A stretch of DNA of 64,000 bases from Bacillus_BA songklensis. GTDB lineage: Bacteria; Bacillota; Bacilli; Bacillales; Bacillaceae_H. A program made the position numbers and the translations under genes. This document shows, one piece after another, positions 50,951 to 61,000 of the stretch; position 1 is the stretch's first letter; every line of letters starts with the position of its first letter. Below the pieces are notes generated by a model that did no database searches, had not been told where the DNA came from, and saw only the letters and a list, made by a program, of their open reading frames with translations. Location of the stretch: positions 434,001-498,000 of the forward strand of contig NZ_JBHRZT010000072.1 in assembly GCF_042649685.1 (NCBI RefSeq). Reading direction: 5' to 3'.

Positions 50951-51937
50951 TTATATATTAACCGTGTCTTTCGCATAGTGGACATGTTCAATCAAAGATT
51001 TGATTTCAAGTAAATCAGCCGCATGGTAGATGGTCGGCTTTTGCAATTCCGCTTCGAAAAAAGCGCACAACTCTTTCTCGTTTGTCAGACGGATGACCGA
51101 TTCATCATCAGACAGATCGATCAACCCATGCGTTTTCTGATCCCCATTTTGGTATCCAAAATACATAACCGGTGTAATAAAATCCGCTTTCACTCCCATT
51201 TTCTTGCTCAAGAAATCACATAAAATCCGAGATGTATATTTTATTTGCTTTGTCAGTTCTCCCTGGGCTTTCACTTGAATCACGGGAGTAAATTCATCAT
51301 GCTCATCGACCGAATGACTGGAAACAAACACGAAGGATTGCTCCTTGGATTTGACGTACGATTTTTCATTGATAAGATCTAAAAGGAAAGAAAAGTCACC
51401 TGCATTCTCTGTATTTAATCCGTGTATCACTTTCCCTTTCCAGTATTTCGTCTGTACAACATAGATGCCCGTCGGCAACAGCACGAGATGATCAATTTTT
51501 CGCGTTTTTAAGCCGTATTCAGAGTGAAAGGGGATAAAGGAATTGGGGATAATAAGCATGTTTGATTCTTCTATTTTTCCCTCTCTCATCAAACGTTCTT
51601 TAAAATCGTGCAACGTTTGATGGGTTTTTACTTCCCCGATGTTTCGCGAATACGATTGCAATTCATATATGTATTGATTCAACTGGTCGATTGAGCCATT
51701 TAAACGTTCTGTCTCCAGATAATGCTGTTGCTGTAATTGGAATCGCTCTTCCTCATACTGTTGTTCGAGCAACGCCTGTTTTCCTTGAAAATCCTCGATT
51801 GTAGCTGCTATTTCATGTTCATGTCGATGAAGCATCTCCTGTTTTTGCAATTTCAATATTCTCGATTGACGATAAATGATATAACCAGTCGTTAGTAGAG
51901 TTATTGTCAGCAATACAATGATTATGATATAAGCCAC
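50951..51937 (-). CDS. NERD-domain membrane-anchored protein
   Basis: A 328-residue protein: one N-terminal transmembrane helix (residues 2-20), a long coiled coil (about 28-100, with KQALLEQQYEEERFQLQQQH), and a NERD domain of about 150 residues. The nuclease-like NERD core shows IDHLVLLPTGIYVVQTKYWK, where the D-(x)n-Q/E-x-K pattern corresponds to the restriction-type active site with Gln at the usual Glu position. Role unknown; NERD proteins are often linked to DNA processing or defence. Confidence 0.7.
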   Translation of the reverse strand: MAYIIIIVLLTITLLTTGYIIYRQSRILKLQKQEMLHRHEHEIAATIEDFQGKQALLEQQYEEERFQLQQQHYLETERLNGSIDQLNQYIYELQSYSRNIGEVKTHQTLHDFKERLMREGKIEESNMLIIPNSFIPFHSEYGLKTRKIDHLVLLPTGIYVVQTKYWKGKVIHGLNTENAGDFSFLLDLINEKSYVKSKEQSFVFVSSHSVDEHDEFTPVIQVKAQGELTKQIKYTSRILCDFLSKKMGVKADFITPVMYFGYQNGDQKTHGLIDLSDDESVIRLTNEKELCAFFEAELQKPTIYHAADLLEIKSLIEHVHYAKDTVNI

Positions 51938-52169
51938 TTACCAACATCTCCCTCTATTTATGCCTATGCTTCAATTATACATAGTTAAGAAGGGTTGGAA
52001 AGCTAGAAATGTAGAATTATGACTTTATAACCATTTGGATTTATATATACGTTCAATTTAATGGATCAACGTGGATTCATATAAACCAGAGGTTTAAAAA
52101 AACGTTCAATTAAGATAAAATGCAATCAGGTCTATGTCATCAATTGTAGAATGGGAAGAGGAGAGCGGA

Positions 52170-52560
52170 ATGAAAGAACGGGTTGCCGTCATTACAGGGG
52201 CTTCTAACGGATTCGGGCTGCTGACATCACTGGAATTGGCCAATCGAGGCTTCCGGGTGGTAGCTGCGATGCGAAATACAGAAAAAGGAGTTCATTTATT
52301 ACAAGAAGCAAAAACAATCGGGATTGAATCAAGGGTGGAGATCCAAGAATTAATGGAACCCGGTTCCTATAAGACAAATATTTGGTCAACGGGAAAACAT
52401 GTTGCCGCATCATCTTTAATACCGGAATCTCCTTATTTTACATATATGAGCAGCATTGAGAGCTATTTGGAAAAAAGGCTGGATACATACGGAGATCCAA
52501 AGGAAGTGGCGAACAAAATAGCCGATACATACAAAAATCATCGGGAGGGTATGTGGATAT
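52170..52560 (+). pseudogene. SDR dehydrogenase (YusZ-like) with internal deletion and lost C-terminus
   Basis: From ATG 52170 (GAGGAGAGCGGA site) the NAD(P) motif VAVITGASNGFGLLTSLELA is intact. After GIESRVEIQ the frame jumps to ELMEPGSYKTNIWSTGKHVA, removing about 120 residues including the catalytic Ser, Tyr and Lys (YxxxK). The C-terminus then loses homology and reads into the patatin gene. Like the nearby zwf and amylase, this is a pseudogene created by deletion. Confidence 0.8.
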
Positions 52561-52599
52561 TTATTTTACCTTTCTTGAAGAGACAAAAGAGGGAGTTTT

Positions 52600-53499
52600 A
52601 TGGACAATATCGGATTAGTTTTAGAAGGTGGAGGGATGAAGGGCTTATATACCGCCGGGGTTCTCGAGTTTTTTATGGAACAAAATTTGTTTTTTCCATA
52701 TGTGATCGGTGTATCAGCCGGTGCTTGCATGGCAGCCTCCTACTTATCACGGCAAAAAGGAAGAAATAAAAAAGTGAACATTGGGCTTGCCAACGATCCC
52801 CGCTATTTATCGTTTCGAAATTTCATACGCAAACGGCAGCTATTCGGGATGGACTTTTTATTTGATGAAATTCCGAATAAGATTGTACCGTTTGATTTTG
52901 AAACCATGTTGAACGGGAACGAACAATTTGTGGTAGGGACGACGGATTGCGATACAGGTAAGGCAGTTTATTACAACAAGAAGGAACATGGGAAAGACAT
53001 CTTACAAATTATTCGTGCCTCAAGTTCAGTACCCCTGATTGCTCCTGCTGTGGAGTATGACGAAAAAAAACTTCTTGATGGGGGAATTGCAGATCCGATT
53101 CCTCTAAAAAAAGCGCAATATGATGCCTTTCAAAAAAACGTAGTCATCATGACAAAACCGAAAGGCTATCAAAAACAGCGCAGCAGGCTTTCTTCCATTA
53201 CAAGGTTCGTGTATCGAAGCCATCCCAATTTGTCCTCATTGCTTGATGAGCATTATTTGCTTTATAACGAAACATTATCCTATCTTCAATCGGAAGAACA
53301 AAAAGGAAATGTCTATGTCATCCAACCAAGTACCGATATCCCGCTAAGTGGAATCGAACGAAATCAACAGCGATTAACTTATATGTATGAGCTGGGGTAT
53401 CAGGATGCAAAACGGCAATTCGAGTCATTAAAACGGTGGATTAACCATGGAGAATGTAACATCCATCCGGAAATCAATGGACTTTATCAAAGAACTTAG
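52600..53499 (+). CDS. Patatin-like phospholipase
   Basis: A 299-residue serine lipase with a Ser-Asp dyad. The oxyanion loop is GLVLEGGGMKGLYTAGVLEF (residues 4-23), the nucleophile motif is GVSAGACMA (Ser about 41), and the catalytic Asp is in LLDGGIADPIPL (about 158). The ribosome site GAGGGAG and ATG at 52600 lie inside the tail of the SDR pseudogene. Hydrolyses lipids or acyl chains in the cytoplasm; the exact substrate is unknown. Confidence 0.88.
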   Translation: MDNIGLVLEGGGMKGLYTAGVLEFFMEQNLFFPYVIGVSAGACMAASYLSRQKGRNKKVNIGLANDPRYLSFRNFIRKRQLFGMDFLFDEIPNKIVPFDFETMLNGNEQFVVGTTDCDTGKAVYYNKKEHGKDILQIIRASSSVPLIAPAVEYDEKKLLDGGIADPIPLKKAQYDAFQKNVVIMTKPKGYQKQRSRLSSITRFVYRSHPNLSSLLDEHYLLYNETLSYLQSEEQKGNVYVIQPSTDIPLSGIERNQQRLTYMYELGYQDAKRQFESLKRWINHGECNIHPEINGLYQRT

Positions 53500-53527
53500 T
53501 ATTCCTAAAAGCACTTACGAAAAGATG

Positions 53528-53560
53528 GAAAAAAGCCGATATTCGTTATCGGCTTTTTGG
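53528..53560 (+). terminator. Terminator after the patatin gene
   Basis: AAAAAAGCCGATA pairs with TATCGGCTTTTT around TTCGT. Confidence 0.85.
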
Positions 53561-53604
53561 GCTCTATCCCGAATATAGAATTTACTAAAAGTAAACTGGT
53601 ATCG

Positions 53605-55005
53605 TTACACGCGCTTTTTTCGATTACGTATCCAACAAAATTGATTGATTACAATCAACCCGATCATGATGCCGGCAAACCATTCAATTGCTTGGGCAAG
53701 ACCTATCCATTGTCCGATACAGCCAAGTGTAAGGACAGGAATACTGATACCCAGATATGTCACAACAAAAAAGGAAGAAACGATATTCGCACGCCTTTCA
53801 TCTGGTGAGACCTGATTGATATATACCAAACTACCCGCATAACTTGGCCCGTTTCCTAATCCAATAAAGACCGTAGTTAGAATGAGAAAAAATAAAGAGT
53901 TTGTAAATAAGGTAACGAGCATACCGGCTAAACCGAGAACCAGAAAAACATTCCCAATTGCAATTATCCGAAAAGACGGATGACGTTTCAATATGATTTG
54001 ATGAATGGTTGATAATCCAAGAACTAAAGCGACCATTGTACCGGATAGACTAAGACTTGATGTACTGATAAAAAGATTGAGATATGTAGGCATCACTGAC
54101 AACATCAAACTCATAATCGCCCAGGACAGAAAGGATGTTGATGCCGACAAGGTGAAAGGTTCCTGGAGGTCCTTGGGAATGGACGGAAGTTGAATAGGCA
54201 ATGAGCGTTCCGAAACCGCTTTCTTTTCTAAAATAAAACATAGTCCGACCATCCCAACAATGGCAAGTGAAATATGCGTTAAATAAGAAAGCTGCATCGG
54301 ATACGGTGCATATTCTCCAAGGTAGCCAGAAATAAGAGGGGCCAAGGCATTTCCAAGTGTTCCAGCAATCGCTGCAATAAATGCACTTTTCACTTTATCT
54401 TGTTGATCATGAAACCTGGTCATTGCATCAACCGCTACCCCATTTAAAATCCCAACCGACAAACCTTGTAAAAGGCGGGACAATAGTAGCCCATTCACCC
54501 CATGAGATAAAGCAAACCCAATTGATCCTAAGATTGAACAGAAAACACCTGTAAGAAGCACTCTTTTTCTTCCGATTCGCTTGGATATTTGACCCACCGT
54601 GATAATCGTTGGAATTACAATCAACGCATAGAGGGCATACATAAATGTCATCATTCCTGAAGATAATTGCCATTCTGCCCGATACAAGGCGTAAAGGGGA
54701 GCTGGGAGATTGGTGCCAAGCAAAGTAATAAACAAACAGTATGCAACCAGCCAGAACGAAAAACGACGTTGAGCGTTCGCATCCACATCCACCACAGGAG
54801 ATAACATCCTGACCTGCTCCAAGATACTTACGAGCTGTTCTTCTCCGATGGTCGCCGCAATTTTAATTTTGGTGAGGTCGGAGCTTCTATGATTCCTAGC
54901 CTTTATTTTTTCGATATTATAGCCTGGACGACCGAATAAATCCGATAGTTGAGCCAAAACGCCCGGCTGGTTTTTAACAATGACCGATATGATGTGTGTT
55001 GACAC
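53605..55005 (-). CDS. MFS transporter with an N-terminal ACT domain
   Basis: One frame joins two domains. Residues about 1-75 form an ACT domain like that of acetolactate synthase small subunits (THIISVIVKNQPGVLAQLSD, then RPGYNIEKIKARNHRSSD). Immediately after VVDVDANAQ a 12-segment major facilitator begins (RRFSFWLVAYCLFITLLGTN), with the MFS loop GRKRVLLTGVFC. GTG at 55005 is best spaced from GGAAAGGA; other in-frame starts lie upstream. It may be a real fusion in which the ACT domain binds an amino acid to control export, or the result of a deletion that fused an ilvN-like gene to the transporter gene. Confidence 0.8.
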   Translation of the reverse strand: MSTHIISVIVKNQPGVLAQLSDLFGRPGYNIEKIKARNHRSSDLTKIKIAATIGEEQLVSILEQVRMLSPVVDVDANAQRRFSFWLVAYCLFITLLGTNLPAPLYALYRAEWQLSSGMMTFMYALYALIVIPTIITVGQISKRIGRKRVLLTGVFCSILGSIGFALSHGVNGLLLSRLLQGLSVGILNGVAVDAMTRFHDQQDKVKSAFIAAIAGTLGNALAPLISGYLGEYAPYPMQLSYLTHISLAIVGMVGLCFILEKKAVSERSLPIQLPSIPKDLQEPFTLSASTSFLSWAIMSLMLSVMPTYLNLFISTSSLSLSGTMVALVLGLSTIHQIILKRHPSFRIIAIGNVFLVLGLAGMLVTLFTNSLFFLILTTVFIGLGNGPSYAGSLVYINQVSPDERRANIVSSFFVVTYLGISIPVLTLGCIGQWIGLAQAIEWFAGIMIGLIVINQFCWIRNRKKRV

Positions 55006-55493
55006 TCTTATCATTCCTTTCCGCTGCAATGAGCCGATATCCAGGTCCCCTATAAACTTAGAAAGACAATTCTTAACCTCTTAAAGACTACTATCTCTAT
55101 AAACTTCAGATATATTTTGTTTGAAGCAAAGTTTGCAATGAACACCCCCCCTTTTTTAGTAGTTATTATAATACTTACTATAAATAAGAATTTAGTTCTG
55201 TCAATCGATAATTTACCAATAAATCACAAAAAAAGGAAAAAATAACATTTTTTGTAGGTTTATTAGGATCATTAAACAACAAATCATTAAAAAACCCATC
55301 TTAAATTCGAACTAAGATGGGTTATCGTTAAATTTTATATATAAATCTACATAAATCCTTTGTAAGCTCATTCAAGATGAAAAAACAGAAAGGCGCAAAT
55401 AGAAGAAGGACCGGTGACAAAGGTTAAAAAATGAAGTTGGATTTATATATAAAATGACAAATTAAGATGGCTTAGGCTGACGGCAACGGATTG
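55006..55493. other. Gene-free 488-base stretch
   Basis: It holds the leader of the ACT-MFS gene, a hairpin terminator (55290-55325), a C8 tract at 55145 and a 16-base inverted repeat, ATTTTATATATAAATC (55332) with GATTTATATATAAAAT (55440), about 92 bases apart. No coding frame with a ribosome site is seen. Confidence 0.5.
55290..55325 (-). terminator. Terminator of the downstream SDR transcript
   Basis: On the complement AACCCATCTTA pairs with TAAGATGGGTT around GTTCGAATT, followed by TTTTAATG. It lies about 170 bases after the SDR stop. Confidence 0.7.
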
Positions 55494-56186
55494 TTATTGT
55501 GAAACAAGATCACCAATTTGAATGACTCTTTTCTCATGGATATTCGTATTTTTTGCCAATTGAACTAAATAGGGAGCAACAGTGGCAGGGTCTTCTCCGA
55601 ATGCTTGCAATTCCGTTTTCATGAAACCTGGATTAAATACATATGCGGCGATCCCATGTTTGTGTTCTTCATCATCAACGGAGTATGTTAAGGCTTCCAT
55701 TGCTGCTTTACTCGCACAATAAGCTCCAAATCCGGCTGCCCCTTCTCTAGCCAGTCCTGATGTAATATTAATGATTTTTCCAGAACGCTGTTTTCTCATG
55801 ATGGGCAAACACTCTCTCATCATCAAAAAAACACTCGTCACATTATTATTCATCTGATATTCCCATGAATCCAACGAAGTATCCGCTATATCATATTGTT
55901 CAAATACGGCGGCATTATTAATTAATAAATCAATTTGACCAAACTTGGCGTATGCCCCTTGAACAAGCATTTTGACATCCGATTCAACGGAAACATCGGC
56001 ACGGATTGGAAGGATCGTTCCATAAGAAGGCTTTGAAACCGAATTTTCCACCTTTTCCAGTTTTGCAAATCGACGTCCGCATATGATGACATTCGCCCCT
56101 TTTTTCGCAAAGGCAAGAGCCGTTTCTTTTCCGAGCCCGCTTCCTGCCCCCGTCACAATCACCGCTTTGCCTTTAAGCTCATTCAT
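55494..56186 (-). CDS. Short-chain dehydrogenase/reductase (classical SDR)
   Basis: A complete 230-residue SDR. NAD(P) motif AVIVTGAGSGLGKETALAFA (residues 8-27), structural NNAA motif (LLINNAAVFE, about 86) and the active-site set ITSGL (Ser about 136) and YCASKAAMEAL (Tyr about 149, Lys about 153). The arginines after the first strand (CGRRFAKL) favour NADPH. ATG at 56186 follows AAGGAGGAAAAAG. A 10-base perfect inverted repeat lies 25 bases upstream. Substrate unknown. Confidence 0.88.
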   Translation of the reverse strand: MNELKGKAVIVTGAGSGLGKETALAFAKKGANVIICGRRFAKLEKVENSVSKPSYGTILPIRADVSVESDVKMLVQGAYAKFGQIDLLINNAAVFEQYDIADTSLDSWEYQMNNNVTSVFLMMRECLPIMRKQRSGKIINITSGLAREGAAGFGAYCASKAAMEALTYSVDDEEHKHGIAAYVFNPGFMKTELQAFGEDPATVAPYLVQLAKNTNIHEKRVIQIGDLVSQ

Positions 56187-56210
56187 CTTTTTCCTCCTTA
56201 CCTTAAATCA

Positions 56211-56236
56211 GTAATGATAAAAGTTATTATCATTAC
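56211..56236. promoter_or_regulatory. Perfect inverted repeat upstream of the SDR gene
   Basis: GTAATGATAA and TTATCATTAC are perfect 10-base arms around AAGTTA, placed 25 bases before the SDR ATG. The size fits a dimeric repressor of the MarR, TetR or HxlR class. It also partly resembles a Fur box (TGATAA...TTATCA). Confidence 0.6.
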
Positions 56237-56438
56237 ATGATAATATGCTATAAATGTGAATATTTTTTGAATATGCATTCATCAATTCGGTGACAGATAT
56301 AAACGGCAGAGAGACGGTTTGCTTTTCTGATTGATGCGGAAATCGATATGGTAGTGTCAATTAATTTATTCAGGATATGATTATTTTATTAAAATAAACA
56401 AATTCTATTTAAATAAACGACTAAGGGATGGATAAAAC

Positions 56439-57908
56439 ATGGCAACACACGCTAAAAAGAAACATGTCATTATGCTTATTGTTGACTCCTTAATGGATCC
56501 ACCTTTGCAAGAAGCTGTAACAAAGGGAAAGGTTCCCGCATTGCGTTTTTTTATGGAACACGGGAGGCATTTTCCGAATGTCGTAAGTTCCTTTCCTACG
56601 ATGTCCGTAAATATCGACAGCACCCTTCTAACCGGTACGTATGCTGATATTCATAAACTTCCCGGATTAGTATGGTTTAGTGAGAAAGAAAAACGTCTCA
56701 TTAATTACGGCACCCATATTAAAGAACTGACAAAGCTGGGTCTTGTAAATTGGATGAAAGATATCCTTTATCATTTAAACAATGATCATTTAAGCAAAGA
56801 TATCAAAACAATTCATGAAGAATTGGCCGACAACGGAAAAACGTCTGCTTCCATTAATGCATACGTTTATCGCGCAAGGACACAACATTATTTAAAACTC
56901 CCCAAATTATTAACGTTTTTTACATCACTGGGTAATAACCGGGCAATCTACGGGCCCAAGCTGTTTAGTTACGGGGCTTTATTCCGGCTTAATCCATTGA
57001 AGCGCAATAACCACTTTTGGCAAAAATATGGGTTTAATGATAAGTTTTCCGCTCGGGAATTAATATATCTTATTCAAAACAACAAACTTCCTGCTTTTAC
57101 AATCGTTTATTTTCCCGACCTCGACCATAGCGTTCATAAAAGAGGACCACTGGATATAAAAGGGATTAAAAAAATAGACAAGCAGCTTCAAAAAGTACTC
57201 AATACATATGGGTCCTGGGATGAAGCCTTAGAAGAAAATTATTGGATCGTGATGGGTGACAGCGGCCAGGCACCAATCGATACAGTTCGAAAAAAAGCAT
57301 TAATAGATTTAAAACAGGTACTTCATCCATACCGCATTATGAAATTAAAAGAAGGGATAAAAAACGATGACCAAATTGTCCTTGGCATAAATGAACGAAT
57401 GGCATTTGTTTATTCATTAAATCCCAAGCAATTACCGCTTTCCACCATCGCGAAAACGTTACAAAATGACGACAGGATTGATGTGATTGCATGGAAGGAA
57501 AGAGAATCCATCAGTGTGATATCCGGCGCAAAAGCCGGGGAGCTCAACTTTAAAGCTAACGGCGAATATACGGATAAATATGGACAATCCTGGTCTGTAA
57601 TGGGAGATCCAGGGATTTTAGATCTCACATTAAAAAACAATGAAATTCTGTATGATACCTATCCTGATGCATTAAGCCGGCTGCAAAGCGCACTTACTTC
57701 CCATGAAGGAAGCTATCTTGTTATAAGTGCAAAACCTGGCTTTGAATTTGTAGGCGAAGGCTCTCCAACCCATGTAGGGGGTGCCAGTCATGGAGGGTTG
57801 CATAAACAAGATTCGCTCGTGCCGATGATCGTAACCGGTACGAATTCGTCGCCAAAACATTTACGGATTATGGATTTAAAGGATTGGATTTTAACACTTA
57901 TCGATTGA
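56439..57908 (+). CDS. Alkaline-phosphatase superfamily phosphodiesterase
   Basis: A 489-residue metal-dependent phosphodiesterase/nucleotide pyrophosphatase-type protein. The first metal Asp is in KHVIMLIVDSLMDPPLQ (residues about 8-24), the Thr nucleophile in VSSFPTMSVNIDSTLLTGTY (about 49-68), the second metal set in TIVYFPDLDHSVHKRG (about 220) and VMGDSGQAPI (about 275), and the last His in GGASHGGLHKQDSLVP (about 447). No signal peptide, so it acts in the cytoplasm. A paralogue starts at 63458, with the activase pair between them. Confidence 0.85.
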   Translation: MATHAKKKHVIMLIVDSLMDPPLQEAVTKGKVPALRFFMEHGRHFPNVVSSFPTMSVNIDSTLLTGTYADIHKLPGLVWFSEKEKRLINYGTHIKELTKLGLVNWMKDILYHLNNDHLSKDIKTIHEELADNGKTSASINAYVYRARTQHYLKLPKLLTFFTSLGNNRAIYGPKLFSYGALFRLNPLKRNNHFWQKYGFNDKFSARELIYLIQNNKLPAFTIVYFPDLDHSVHKRGPLDIKGIKKIDKQLQKVLNTYGSWDEALEENYWIVMGDSGQAPIDTVRKKALIDLKQVLHPYRIMKLKEGIKNDDQIVLGINERMAFVYSLNPKQLPLSTIAKTLQNDDRIDVIAWKERESISVISGAKAGELNFKANGEYTDKYGQSWSVMGDPGILDLTLKNNEILYDTYPDALSRLQSALTSHEGSYLVISAKPGFEFVGEGSPTHVGGASHGGLHKQDSLVPMIVTGTNSSPKHLRIMDLKDWILTLID

Positions 57909-58076
57909 TACAGATAGCCAACCTTCTAGTTGCTTTGAAATAAAATTATACACATATATTAAACATTAATGTCTGGAATGTTCGTTCAAGAAAAGAAAAA
58001 AGGTTTTCACTATGAATATGTTGTTTAGTTAATTAGCATAATAAAAATTGTAATTTAATGGTGAGGAAGTGACTTT

Positions 58077-61000
58077 ATGGAGGACGGAATCCAAAGCCTT
58101 CATTCCTTGTTTATAGGAATTGACGTCGGTTCAACAACCGTCAAGGCTACAGTGGTAAACCCAGATAATAAAGAAATCCTTTGGTCTGATTATCAGCGGC
58201 ACAATACGAAACAGGCTGAAATGGTCCAGGAATTTCTAATTCGGATCGGGCAGGAGTTTTCCGATGTAAAGAAGGAAGATATACGCGTGTTTATTACCGG
58301 ATCCGGCGGAGGGCCCATTGCTGAGCATATCGGAGCCAAGTTTGTCCAGGAAGTGAATGCGGTTACAATGTCGGTGGAACAGCTTCACCCGGATGTTGGT
58401 AGTGTCATAGAACTAGGAGGACAAGACGCCAAGATCATTATTTTTAAAGAAAACGAAGAAACCGGAGACAAGCAGGCAATTACGTCCATGAATGACAAAT
58501 GTGCCTCTGGTACGGGTGCCACGATCGATAAATGCATGATTAAAGTCGGAATGCCAGAAGAGGAAGTAGCAAAGCTGGCATTTGATGATTCAAAGCTTCA
58601 TCATGTTGCAGCCAAATGCGGTGTATTTGCTGAAACAGACATTGTGAATCTGGTGAAAAGCAGTATTCCGTCATCTGAAATTATGTGTTCACTGGCGGAT
58701 GCCATTGTCATGCAGAATCTTTCTGTATTGACCCGCGGGAATACATTGCGGCATAAGGTTTTACTATTAGGAGGGCCCAATACATATTTGCCTTTTCTGC
58801 AGCAATGTTGGCGAAAACGAATTCCGGAATCATGGGAACAGCGAGGATACGATTACCCTAAAGACATCCCGCTTGAAGAGTTGATTTTCATCCCGGAAAA
58901 TGCCCAGTATTATGCGGCTTATGGTGCCGTTATGTATGGTTTGCATGAACCCCAGGGAGTAGGCGTTTACAAAGGTTTGGAAGAGTTAAAGACTTTTATT
59001 ACCCACGGCCGTAAAGCGAAGCTCGGGGAAAAGGCGGGCGCTCCTCTAGTGAAAAGCGTGGAAGAATTAGAACAATTTCGCCGCCAATACAGTATTCCGA
59101 AGTTTATACCGGCTGCGTTTGAACCGGGTCAGACGATTAGAGCTGCCATTGGTCTTGACGGAGGTTCTACCTCATCGAAGGCCGTATTGGTCGATACGAA
59201 TGGCACGATTCTGTTGAAAGAATACCAGCTGTCTAAAGGAAATCCGATTCAAGATACGAAAGAGCTTCTCGGACGTATTTACGATAAAGTTCATGCAGCC
59301 GGCGCCAAACTGGAAATCATCGGGTTCGGGGCCACAGGATATGCGGCCGATGTTCTGGAAAAAACATTAAAAGCAGATGTGAACATCGTGGAAACGGTCG
59401 CCCATATGATGAGTGCCGTCCACTTTTTTGGTGATATTGATGTGATTTGTGATATTGGAGGACAGGACATTAAAGTCCTCTTTCTCAAAAACGGGGATAT
59501 CCGCAATTTTCGTTTGTCCAACCAATGTTCAGCCGGAAACGGCATGCTTTTGCAGGCAATGGCTGACCAATTCGGGATTCCTGTTCAAGAATATGCCGAA
59601 ACAGCATTCAAGGCCAATCTGAGTCCGAAATTTTCCTATGGCTGTGCCGTATTTCTTGATTCGGACCGTGTAAACTTCCAGAAGGAAGGCTACGCGAAAG
59701 AAGAACTGTTAGCGGGACTAGCCATGGTCTTGCCAAAAAATGTGTGGCAGTATGTTGTCCAAATTCCGCGCATGGCTGAACTGGGCCGGAAGTTTGTCCT
59801 GCAAGGCGGAACGCAGCATAACCTGGCTGCCGTCAAAGCGCAAGTCGACTATATTAAAGAACGGGTTCCGGATGCTGAGGTGTATGTCCACCCGCATACG
59901 GGCGAAGCGGGTGCGATCGGAGCGGCGATGGAAACCCTTCGTGTCGTGAAACGCAGAGGGTATTCTACGTTTCTTGGGCTGGACGCTGCGATCGGTATGC
60001 AATATATGTCCCGCAATGATGAATCGACACGCTGCAACTTTTGTCCGAACAATTGCAGCCGCACGTTTATTGACACTTCTACCCCTGATGGCCAAACAGC
60101 TCGTTATATTTCTGGTTTTAGCTGTGAAAAGGGAACGGTAGAAGACAAAGAAGCAATGGTACAGTTGACTAAAGAGCGTAATCAGTTAAAAAAACAATAC
60201 CCGAATCTCGTCGAATATGAAGCGCGTCGCATGTTTCAGCATTTTTATGATGCCGCTCCTTTGCCGGAAGAAGGGCATATGGTTGAGGATGTAAAGGTAA
60301 AATCAGGCTGGCTTGGCACAAGAAGAGCGAAATATACCCGTCCGTTTCAACATTCTTCAGCCGAGATAATGGAATGGCGGAAACAGCTTCGTATCGGGAT
60401 TCCAAAAGTGCTCAATATTTGGTCTACGGCCCCTTTTTGGCGGACTTATTTTGAGACGCTGGGCGTCAGTGAGCGCGGCATCGTATTTAGTGACTATACG
60501 AGTGAGGAAATGTGGCAGGAGGGAGGAAAGTACGGATCCATCGATCCATGCTATCCATCAAAAGTGGCGCAGGCACATGTGCATAATTTGTTATTTAAGC
60601 ACCATCGCGAAAATAAGCCGCTCCATGCGATCGTTTTCCCATGCATTACCCATATTCCAACCCATCTGAACAATGTGATGGACTCCTCGAGCTGTCCGAT
60701 TGTGGCGGGGGCTCCAAACGTAATCAAAGCAGCGTTTACAAAAGAAACGGACTTTTTCAAGACAAGGGGAATTACGTATTTTGATCCGGCAGTCACGTTC
60801 ACGGAGCCGAATATGCTGAAAAAGCAGTTATATGAGGCGTTTAAGGATTTCCTGCAAATGACGGAGGACGAAAGTGATTTTGCGGCAGAAGAGGCTTGGA
60901 AAGCAATGGAGCTTTTTGATGCTGAAATGCAAGAAAGAGGCAGAATGATTTTGGAGCAGGTAGAAGCAGAAAATAAGCTGGCCATTTTGATGATCGGTCG

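Noticed and set aside
55030..55290. Possible T-box or amino-acid attenuator before the ACT-MFS gene
   Set aside because: No T-box core (AGGGUGGNACCGCG) or leader peptide is present; the hairpin at 55290 belongs to the upstream SDR transcript.
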